Below, one piece after another: positions 26,331 through 31,991 of a stretch of 31,991 nucleotides of DNA. A program made the position numbers and the translations under genes. The notes under the pieces were generated by a model. It saw only the letters and a list, made by a program, of their open reading frames with translations. It ran no database searches and was not told where the DNA came from. Within the stretch, counting starts at the first letter, position 1; every line of letters starts with the position of its first letter. Source of the stretch: an uncultured Phascolarctobacterium sp. (GTDB taxonomy: Bacteria > Bacillota > Negativicutes > Acidaminococcales > Acidaminococcaceae); assembly GCA_900545025.1 (NCBI GenBank), contig UQXH01000020.1, positions 1 to 31,991 on the forward strand, given 5' to 3'.

Positions 26331-27536
26331 TCAGGTATGGTATTCGCCGTTAATCTTCACATATTCATAACTGAAATCACAGGTCCAAACCGTAGCCTCG
26401 GCTTCACCAGCAGCCAAATCAATAGTCATGGAGATGTCGTGTTCAGACATAATAGGCGCAAGCTGTTCAGCCGGAACATTACAATTCATACCATTTTCTA
26501 CAAGGCGTACGCCGCCGATGGCAAGGTTGACTTTATCAGCAGTCATCTGGGCCCCGCTGTAACCTGCCGCACAAACGATGCGTCCCCAGTTGGGATCTTC
26601 GCCAAAGAACGCTGTTTTTACCAGCGGGGATTTAGCAATAGCCATTGCCGCAGTCTTGGCATCTTCCCAGCTGGCAGCGCCGGTAACATTTACTTCGAGA
26701 AATTTGGTAGCGCCTTCGCCATCGCGGGCAATCATTTTTGCCAAATCAGTAGCACATGCCAGCAGCGCTTCAAAGAACACCGGATAATCAGGATGTTTCT
26801 CAGAAAGGATAATTTCATTTTCAGCCAAACCGTTGGCCAGGACAATCATGCTGTCATTGGTGCTGGTATCGCCATCTACTACTACCATATTAAAGGATTT
26901 ATCTGCAGCTGCCTTTACCGCACGCTTCAAGACATCAGGAGCAACAGCAGCATCCGTAGTGATAAAGGTAAGCATAGTAGCCATATTAGGGTGAATCATG
27001 CCGGCACCTTTGGCAATACCTGCAACGGTTACTTTTTTCCCGCCGATATTTACTTCATAAGCAGCTTTCTTGATAAAGGTATCAGTAGTCTGGATAGCCA
27101 TAGCACAGCTTTCCCCTTCATTTTCATCCAAGGAATCTACGGCGTCATCAATACCTGTAAACAACTTATCCATCGGCAAAAACTGACCAATTACACCGGT
27201 AGAGCAAACAAAAACCTGTTTAGGCTCAATTCCGAGCAGCTCTGCAGCATGGGCCTGCATTTTTTGTGCATCCCGCAAACCTTGTTCGCCTGTACAGGCA
27301 TTAGCACAGCCACTGTTGACCACTATCGCCTGAGCATATGCTTCTTTATTTACTTCACGGCTTACCAAGACCGGAGCCGCACACATCTTATTCTGGGTAA
27401 ACACTGCGCCGCAGGCAGCAGGCACAGTACTGTAAATAACAGCCACGTCATGGTTATCGCTGACTTTAATACCAGCTTTAACACCGGCAGTAATAAAACC
27501 CTGCGGCGCTGTGAGCCAGCCGTCTATTTTCTTCAT
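26331..27536 (-). CDS. argJ: Bifunctional glutamate N-acetyltransferase / ornithine acetyltransferase
   Basis: A 401-residue N-terminal-nucleophile enzyme that moves the acetyl group from acetylornithine to glutamate and can also use acetyl-CoA. The self-cleavage site is between A186 and T187 in KGAGMIHPNMATML; Thr187 becomes the nucleophile of the beta chain. The oxyanion-hole motif CSTGVIG is present at 111-117. I use the ATG at 27536 with AGAGG nine bases upstream, rather than a TTG nine codons earlier that overlaps the argC end. Its presence explains the absence of argA and argE from the cluster. Whether it is truly bifunctional cannot be read from sequence alone. Confidence 0.96.
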   Translation of the reverse strand: MKKIDGWLTAPQGFITAGVKAGIKVSDNHDVAVIYSTVPAACGAVFTQNKMCAAPVLVSREVNKEAYAQAIVVNSGCANACTGEQGLRDAQKMQAHAAELLGIEPKQVFVCSTGVIGQFLPMDKLFTGIDDAVDSLDENEGESCAMAIQTTDTFIKKAAYEVNIGGKKVTVAGIAKGAGMIHPNMATMLTFITTDAAVAPDVLKRAVKAAADKSFNMVVVDGDTSTNDSMIVLANGLAENEIILSEKHPDYPVFFEALLACATDLAKMIARDGEGATKFLEVNVTGAASWEDAKTAAMAIAKSPLVKTAFFGEDPNWGRIVCAAGYSGAQMTADKVNLAIGGVRLVENGMNCNVPAEQLAPIMSEHDISMTIDLAAGEAEATVWTCDFSYEYVKINGEYHT

Positions 27537-27559
27537 ATTTTCCAACCTCTTTCTTAAAA

Positions 27560-28594
27560 TCAAGGATATACCGGCAGCTGACGCAATCCGGCAGTTTCAT
27601 CAAATCCGAACATGACATTCATATTCTGTACCGCCTGGCCTGCCGCACCTTTAACCAGATTATCCAGACAGCTCATGACAATTACACGTCCGGTACGTTT
27701 ATCTGTCTGCCAGCCGATATTCACATAATTGGAAGCCCTGATATTCTTGATTTCCGGGCAAACACCCTGCCCGCGCAGGCGAATAAAGAATTCATCCCCA
27801 TACATTGCTTCAAAAGCATCTGCGACCTGTCTGTCGCTGACACCATCCTTGAGCTGAGCATAGCAGGTGGCTAAGATACCACGGTCTACCGGCAGCAAAT
27901 GCGGTGTAAACTGGATGATAACATCCTCTCCGGCAAATTCACTATATACCTGCTCAATTTCCGGCGTATGCCTGTGACTGGCAACGCCATACGCATGGAA
28001 ATTCTCGTTAACACTGCAGTACATGCTGCCCTGTTTTAAACTCCTGCCAGCACCGGTAGTACCGGATTTGGCATCAACAACAATACCTTTGGTTTCTATT
28101 AAACCAGCTTTTAAGAGAGGCACCAAAGCTAATATACTGCAGGTTGTATAGCAGCCCGGATTCGCCAGCAGTGCTGCATTTTTAACCAGGGGCCTGTAAA
28201 GCTCTGTCAAGCCATAAACTGCATCAGCCTCCGGGTCTTCGTGCTTAACTTTATACCACTGCTCAAAAACACGGTAGTCTTTAAAACGATAGTCACCGCC
28301 AAGGTCAATAATCTTCGTTTTACGACCGCGCAGCTTGCGGCCAATCTTCATGGCATGACCATGCGGCAGGGCAATAAAGATAACATCACTTGCATCCGCA
28401 ATAGCTTCAATGTCCTGCATGGAAGAAAGCTCTTTTTCTATCCTCCCAGCAAGATGCGGATACATCTGGGAAATCATCTCCCCCGTACTGCTTTCAGAGG
28501 TGATAGCAGCAATTTCAGCTTCAGGATGTCCATCCAGCAGCCTGAGTAACTCCACACCAGCATAGCCGGTTGCACCAATAACGCTCGCTTTCAT
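27560..28594 (-). CDS. argC: N-acetyl-gamma-glutamyl-phosphate reductase
   Basis: A 344-residue NADPH-dependent reductase making N-acetylglutamate semialdehyde. The Rossmann loop GATGYAG is at 7-13, and the catalytic Cys is C148 in ANPGCYTT. The partner His is probably in HRHTPEIEQ. AAAGGAGG lies five bases before the ATG. It is the first gene of argCJBDF and sits behind a promoter covered by two palindromic operators. Confidence 0.97.
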   Translation of the reverse strand: MKASVIGATGYAGVELLRLLDGHPEAEIAAITSESSTGEMISQMYPHLAGRIEKELSSMQDIEAIADASDVIFIALPHGHAMKIGRKLRGRKTKIIDLGGDYRFKDYRVFEQWYKVKHEDPEADAVYGLTELYRPLVKNAALLANPGCYTTCSILALVPLLKAGLIETKGIVVDAKSGTTGAGRSLKQGSMYCSVNENFHAYGVASHRHTPEIEQVYSEFAGEDVIIQFTPHLLPVDRGILATCYAQLKDGVSDRQVADAFEAMYGDEFFIRLRGQGVCPEIKNIRASNYVNIGWQTDKRTGRVIVMSCLDNLVKGAAGQAVQNMNVMFGFDETAGLRQLPVYP

Positions 28595-28611
28595 ATATGC
28601 CTCCTTTATTT

Positions 28612-28646
28612 TTTGTAATTATACACCTTTTGTGTATATTTTTACA
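28612..28646 (-). promoter_or_regulatory. Tandem candidate ARG boxes at the argC promoter
   Basis: Two 14-bp sites on the plus strand, TTTGTAATTATACA (28612-28625) and TGTATATTTTTACA (28633-28646), each match the palindrome TGTATAATTATACA at 12 of 14 positions by my count. Their centres are exactly 21 bp apart. That is the spacing of paired ARG boxes bound by hexameric ArgR (18-bp boxes with 3 bp between). One covers the -10 and the other the -35, ideal for repression by arginine. Confidence 0.65.
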
Positions 28647-28647
28647 A
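28618..28647 (-). promoter_or_regulatory. argC operon promoter
   Basis: TTGTAA (28642-28647) and a perfect TATAAT (28618-28623) on the minus strand, 18 bp apart, with the argC start about 25 bp beyond the -10. Confidence 0.65.
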
Positions 28648-28763
28648 GCGTTTTCTTTTATCGCATGATAAAAACACTAACCCATTTTATATTTTATATT
28701 TTACTACTTTTGATGAGATTTTCCATCACTTTTTAGTCAAATACAGCATTTTCTAAAACTTTT

Positions 28764-28792
28764 TTGCCTTGCTCCCGGTTTATTGATAAAAT
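28764..28792 (+). promoter_or_regulatory. Promoter of the glycosyltransferase gene
   Basis: TTGCCT (28764-28769) and TAAAAT (28787-28792), 17 bp apart, about 30 bp before the ATG and divergent from the argC promoter. Confidence 0.6.
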
Positions 28793-28823
28793 AAGCTTAA
28801 GTATAAAGTGCGAGGTTAAACCA

Positions 28824-29639
28824 ATGTTTAAAACTGTAATTCTGATAATCGTCATCTTTATAGGTATGGCTATATATGATTCCAATACGCCTACCAAGGT
28901 TTCCCCGACAACAGAAGATAAAAAAATCGAGCAGCACGAAAAAAATGCTGCTAAAGCTCTATTTCTTTCACTTCTGCCTCCGCAGGAAGAATGGCCTTCT
29001 CCTTTTCAGAAAGCATATCTTGCTTTCAATATGGAGGAAGTAATCGACCCTATCAGAGAAAGTCCTGACTGGACGCCCTTACCGGCTATCCCCAAAGACA
29101 TGCAGCAGGCAATCATCGCTATTGAGGATCATAATTTTTACGAACATGGGGCTATCGCTGTAGAAGGTGTTCTGCGGGCAGCCTTAGTAAATATCTCTGC
29201 CGGCGAAGTCCTGCAGGGAGGCAGCACGCTGACCCAGCAATTTGTCAAAAATGTCTTTCTAACCCATGAGCAAAGTATGGAAAGAAAGATAGAAGAAGCC
29301 ATACTCTCCTTAATGTTAGAAGAAAATTACAGTAAAGATGAAATCCTTGAGCTCTATCTTAACACCACCTATTTAGGCGCCGGCGCTAACGGACTCGCGC
29401 AGGCTGCAAGAACTTATTTCGGCAAGTCGCCGCAAGCGCTTACACTGGCAGAATCTGCCGTCATCGCTGCACTTCCATATGCGCCTTCAGCACTTAATCC
29501 CTTGGAAAACCCTGAGGGCTGTAAAAAACGCCAGTTATTAGTCCTCCAGGCAATGCAAAAATACGGCTTTCTCGACCAAGACCGCGCTGCCCAGGCAGCT
29601 GAGGAAACCATCTTCCTTACTAATGGAACTGCTATGTAA
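28824..29639 (+). CDS. Monofunctional biosynthetic peptidoglycan transglycosylase (GT51)
   Basis: A 271-residue inner-membrane enzyme polymerising lipid II into glycan strands. One N-terminal anchor (about 3-17) leads to the GT51 domain. The catalytic Glu is E101 in IEDHNFYEHG. QGGSTLTQQF (131-140), RKIEEAILS with the second Glu (154-162) and LYLNTTYLGAGANG (177-190) are the other family motifs. There is no penicillin-binding transpeptidase domain, so it is an MtgA-type protein and not a class A PBP. It ends cleanly at a terminator, so it is not obviously truncated. I start at 28824 (GAGG eight bases upstream) since the longer TTG frame begins within the promoter. Confidence 0.92.
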   Translation: MFKTVILIIVIFIGMAIYDSNTPTKVSPTTEDKKIEQHEKNAAKALFLSLLPPQEEWPSPFQKAYLAFNMEEVIDPIRESPDWTPLPAIPKDMQQAIIAIEDHNFYEHGAIAVEGVLRAALVNISAGEVLQGGSTLTQQFVKNVFLTHEQSMERKIEEAILSLMLEENYSKDEILELYLNTTYLGAGANGLAQAARTYFGKSPQALTLAESAVIAALPYAPSALNPLENPEGCKKRQLLVLQAMQKYGFLDQDRAAQAAEETIFLTNGTAM

Positions 29640-29677
29640 AAAAGACGTCAAAGCTAAAAAGCTTTGACGTCTTTTTA
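29638..29677. terminator. Bidirectional rho-independent terminator between the glycosyltransferase gene and pgi
   Basis: A 13-bp perfect stem (AGACGTCAAAGCT with its complement) and a 4-A loop, flanked by an A-run and a T-run. It overlaps both convergent stop codons. Confidence 0.9.
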
Positions 29678-31120
29678 TCTTGCCAATTCACGCTTCATAA
29701 TTTTTTTATAAGCTTCTACGCCAGGCTGATCAAAAGCATCTACATTAGCCAGCTCACCTTCATAGGCTATACTGAGCATAAGGAAGTATAATATCTGTCC
29801 GATATAAAATTCATTTAAGGCCGGCAAAGAATATAAAGCGCTGAAACGCCTGTCATCATCCAAGGCTTCCCTATTAGCGTTTAAAGCAACATCGAGAGCA
29901 CGTTTCAGTGAAAGCCCGCTGTATTTAGCCAGCGCTTCCGTCTCAGGGAAAGGATTGCCAAGATGCACATCGTACATAAAATTCTCTACCTGCAGGAACT
30001 GGATGACCTTATCCCGCTTACCATCCTGGTGCTGCTGCGTCTGGGCATGCATATCTGTACTGCCTACAGCGGCAACAGGAGTACGTCCGTAAAACACTGT
30101 AGCCCCGTCCCTATCCATACGCTTACCGAGAGACTCCGCCAGAAGCTGTACATACCATTCGCCTAAAGATTTCAGACACACACCATAGCCCATAAAAACT
30201 TCTATATCACATTGATATTTTTCTGCTGCAATATATTTCAGGCAAGCATTAAGCAGAGCCGGATTGCTATGCCAGTCAGAACTTTGACATGCTCTGTCCA
30301 TTTCTCTGGCACCACGCAAAAGCTCTTCCATATCTAAGCCAATAATGGCTGCAGTAACAAGTCCGGGATTATGCAGTACTGAGAATCTGCCGCCGATTCC
30401 TTCTTTAATATCAAAAGCAAGCCAGCCATTTTCTTTAGCTAACATATACAACGGAGAAGCAACACTTTCCTGTAAATCTGTTACAACTGCAACTTCCGTA
30501 TTTATCAATACATTCCTGCTGCACGCTTCATAAAAATAACTGAAAGCAGTCAAGGTCTCAAGAGTAGTACCAGACTTGGAAATAGGCACGAGCAGGACAG
30601 TAAATTTACCGCTTTTTGCTTCAACATTCTTCGCAATATTACTGATTTGCTTCATAAACTGCATACACTGCCTGGGATCCATATTGTTCCCCGCAAAGAA
30701 AACATACGGACAGTCGCGGCGCTCTTCACGGCCCAGATTATTCCATCCTTCACCGCAGAAAATATCGAACAGTACCTTATTGCCCAGATACGAACCGCCC
30801 ACACCTAAAAAGACAACTACATCTACTTTTTCTCTGGCATAAACCGTAAGACGCTGCAACGCAGCCAACGAGTCACGATCATTAGGATTACCCGCTTCCA
30901 AATATGGGAGCCGCGTAAAATACACCGGCTCCGGTGCTCCATCCTTAGACAAATGACCTCGCACATAACCGGTAGCACGCATTGTTTCCACACCTTTTAC
31001 CGCAGCCGCAATTCTTTCACTTATTTCAGCAAGATCACTCTCCTGGATTCTGTCTTTACCCAACATCGTAGCATAATCAAAAATAAAATTATCTTCTAAT
31101 ACAATTTTGTTGTCAAGCAT
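29675..31120 (-). CDS. pgi: Glucose-6-phosphate isomerase
   Basis: A 481-residue cytosolic enzyme interconverting glucose-6-phosphate and fructose-6-phosphate, the substrate of GlmS. The sugar-phosphate loop SKSGTTLET, the SIS-fold start FLGVGGSYLG and the region GSTDMHAQTQQHQDG, containing the active-site His, are visible. The start is uncertain: I take the ATG at 31120, with GGTGGG just before it and about 36 nt after the predicted transcription start. An ATG at 31141 has no ribosome site and would leave a very short leader. It shares a terminator with the convergent glycosyltransferase gene. Confidence 0.94.
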   Translation of the reverse strand: MLDNKIVLEDNFIFDYATMLGKDRIQESDLAEISERIAAAVKGVETMRATGYVRGHLSKDGAPEPVYFTRLPYLEAGNPNDRDSLAALQRLTVYAREKVDVVVFLGVGGSYLGNKVLFDIFCGEGWNNLGREERRDCPYVFFAGNNMDPRQCMQFMKQISNIAKNVEAKSGKFTVLLVPISKSGTTLETLTAFSYFYEACSRNVLINTEVAVVTDLQESVASPLYMLAKENGWLAFDIKEGIGGRFSVLHNPGLVTAAIIGLDMEELLRGAREMDRACQSSDWHSNPALLNACLKYIAAEKYQCDIEVFMGYGVCLKSLGEWYVQLLAESLGKRMDRDGATVFYGRTPVAAVGSTDMHAQTQQHQDGKRDKVIQFLQVENFMYDVHLGNPFPETEALAKYSGLSLKRALDVALNANREALDDDRRFSALYSLPALNEFYIGQILYFLMLSIAYEGELANVDAFDQPGVEAYKKIMKRELAR

Positions 31121-31162
31121 TTTCCCACCATTAAGATTCATCAAAATTATTGCTCTTATTGT

Positions 31163-31191
31163 ATTATAGCATATATCTCTTAATATTTCGA
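31163..31191 (-). promoter_or_regulatory. Candidate pgi promoter
   Basis: TCGAAA (31186-31191, four of six matches to TTGACA) and a perfect TATAAT (31163-31168) on the minus strand, 17 bp apart. Confidence 0.5.
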
Positions 31192-31239
31192 AAAATATTA
31201 ATTTATCTTAAAATAATACTTTTTTACAACTGGAGCAAC

Positions 31240-31269
31240 TTGTGTTTTATCCATAACAAAAGTTATAAT
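31240..31269 (+). promoter_or_regulatory. Candidate promoter of the DUF6125-like gene
   Basis: TTGTGT (31240-31245) and a perfect TATAAT (31264-31269) with 18 bp between them, about 25 bp before the start codon and back to back with the pgi promoter. Confidence 0.5.
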
Positions 31270-31294
31270 TAAATAAAAACGGAGGGGTATACTT

Positions 31295-31810
31295 ATGATT
31301 AATAATAGTTTAAAAAACTATAGCAACGAACAACTAATTGAAATAATAGAAAATTACTGTAAAAACTGGCTTGCTATGGATGGTCTGTGGTTTCAGTCCG
31401 TAGAGCAAAAATATGGTATGGAAGAAGCTATGGAACACGATCATGCTGTTTGGGAAAAGTTTACTGTTATTGAAGCCAAGCGTATAAAAAACTTTTTAAA
31501 ACTGCCGGAACAAGCAGGTATAGAGGGACTGAAACAAGCACTAAAGATGCGCCTGTACGCCAATATTAACCATGATGACATTATAATTGATGGAAATACA
31601 CTTATTTATCGCACTACCGAATGCCGTGTACAGCATGCCCGCAGTAGTAAAAATATGCCTTTGCACCCTTGCCGCTCTGTTGGTATTATAGAATACACCG
31701 GTTTTGCAAAAACTATTGACAGCCGGTTCAGCTGTGAATGTCTAAGTTGTTATCCTGATATTATTGATGACACTTGCCACTGTGCCTGGAAATTCGTTCT
31801 TAATAATTAA
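31295..31810 (+). CDS. DUF6125-like Cys-rich protein of unknown function
   Basis: A 171-residue soluble protein. The pattern MDGLWF...EQKYGMEEAME.D..VW......EAKRIK...L, then CRVQ.AR, PC.SVG..EY..FA..ID, and a C-terminal cysteine group fits what I remember of the DUF6125 family; the assignment is from memory. Cysteines are at 110, 126, 147, 149, 152, 161 and 163, enough to bind a metal or Fe-S cluster. The N-terminal half is helical and acidic. There is no signal peptide or membrane segment. GGAGGGG lies seven bases before the ATG. It is a single-gene unit with its own promoter and terminator, so context gives no clue to its role. The region is A/T-rich. Confidence 0.75.
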   Translation: MINNSLKNYSNEQLIEIIENYCKNWLAMDGLWFQSVEQKYGMEEAMEHDHAVWEKFTVIEAKRIKNFLKLPEQAGIEGLKQALKMRLYANINHDDIIIDGNTLIYRTTECRVQHARSSKNMPLHPCRSVGIIEYTGFAKTIDSRFSCECLSCYPDIIDDTCHCAWKFVLNN

Positions 31811-31867
31811 AAAGCGGATTTTTTAGACACAGCTTATATCTTTATTACAACAAATATATCAAGATTA

Positions 31868-31909
31868 AAATAAAACTGACTAAAGCATATGCCTTAGTCA
31901 GTTTTATTT
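31868..31909. terminator. Bidirectional rho-independent terminator at the right end
   Basis: Stem AAAACTGACTAA/TTAGTCAGTTTT, extended by A/T pairs, with an inner GCATATGC palindrome and T-rich flanks on both strands. It serves the DUF6125-like gene and the convergent outer-membrane protein gene. Confidence 0.82.
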
Positions 31910-31934
31910 CATTTACTAAATAAATTTAATTATC

Positions 31935-31991
31935 TCAGAAGCTCCAGCGCATACCTGCGTTCCATTGCCACGGAGTTTCCACATCGCCGCC
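31935..31991 (-). CDS. Outer-membrane beta-barrel protein, C-terminal end only
   Basis: The last 18 codons and a TGA stop are in the window, reading GGDVETPWQWNAGMRWSF. Alternating aromatic residues ending in a terminal Phe are typical of the final strand of outer-membrane porins, the signal read by the BamA assembly machinery. The rest of the gene lies off the right edge, so the exact family (porin, OmpA-like or other) cannot be told. It is the main direct hint that the host has an outer membrane. Confidence 0.6.
   Translation of the reverse strand, partial: GGDVETPWQWNAGMRWSF

Noticed and set aside
26337..27557. An open frame of about 400 codons on the plus strand opposite argJ
   Set aside because: It mirrors argJ, whose motifs and operon position are unmistakable. 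The antisense translation shows no recognisable domain and is a by-product of codon usage.
27537..27563. TTG start for argJ, nine codons upstream
   Set aside because: The ATG at 27536 has AGAGG at a good distance and matches the usual N-terminus; the TTG lies in the argC overlap.
28824..29639. Glycosyltransferase as a truncated class A penicillin-binding protein
   Set aside because: The frame stops cleanly at a terminator, the length fits the monofunctional family, and no remnant of a transpeptidase domain follows.
1..31991. CRISPR arrays, tRNA or rRNA genes, prophage or defence genes
   Set aside because: No regularly spaced repeats, cloverleaf-like sequences, phage structural genes or nuclease/toxin pairs were seen on either strand.

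Overview
The window is almost entirely core chromosome from a low-to-mid GC Firmicute that appears to have an outer membrane, most likely a member of the Negativicutes. Two lines of evidence meet. The Firmicute side is a glmS ribozyme, a cdaA-cdaR-glmM-glmS neighbourhood and a bifunctional argJ in a Gram-positive-style arginine operon. The diderm side is the partial gene at the right edge, whose product ends in an aromatic-rich strand with a terminal Phe, the usual signature of outer-membrane beta-barrels. I cannot name the genus from sequence alone.

Layout, left to right. Bases 1-52 look like the right end of an IS3-family insertion sequence. An Mrp/Nbp35-type Fe-S ATPase follows on the plus strand. 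From about 1 to 28.6 kb everything else is on the minus strand. First come a PhoP/PhoR-like two-component pair and a 53-residue rubredoxin. Then a DNA repair operon is transcribed xth-uvrB-uvrA-uvrC. An A/T-rich GNAT acetyltransferase and an M20 (peptidase T-like) metallopeptidase follow. Next is the cell-envelope and c-di-AMP block cdaA-cdaR-FAD protein-glmM-glmS, with a glmS self-cleaving ribozyme. After it comes the complete arginine pathway, argC-J-B-D-F plus argG-H with its own promoter. On the plus strand a monofunctional peptidoglycan glycosyltransferase diverges from argC. Then come pgi (minus), a DUF6125-like Cys-rich protein (plus) and the tail of the outer-membrane protein (minus).

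Functional themes. Pgi, GlmS and GlmM work around fructose-6-phosphate, glucosamine-6-phosphate and glucosamine-1-phosphate, feeding the lipid II that the glycosyltransferase polymerises. CdaA/CdaR make and control c-di-AMP next to GlmM, which is a known CdaA partner. The arg genes can carry out every step from glutamate to arginine without argA or argE, because ArgJ recycles the acetyl group.

No CRISPR array, tRNA, rRNA, prophage or defence island is visible, and I found no clearly novel multi-gene system. The best leads are: a pair of 14-bp operators exactly 21 bp apart on the argC promoter, with related sites at argG; a GC-rich leader with two mutually exclusive helices just upstream of the glmS ribozyme cleavage site; an uncharacterised FAD protein inside the c-di-AMP/glmM operon; an AP endonuclease gene heading a full uvrBAC operon; and the IS end next to mrp. 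Several start codons were moved inward from the longest frame because a Shine-Dalgarno site supports a later start: mrp, uvrC, xth, cdaA, argG, argJ, the glycosyltransferase and pgi.
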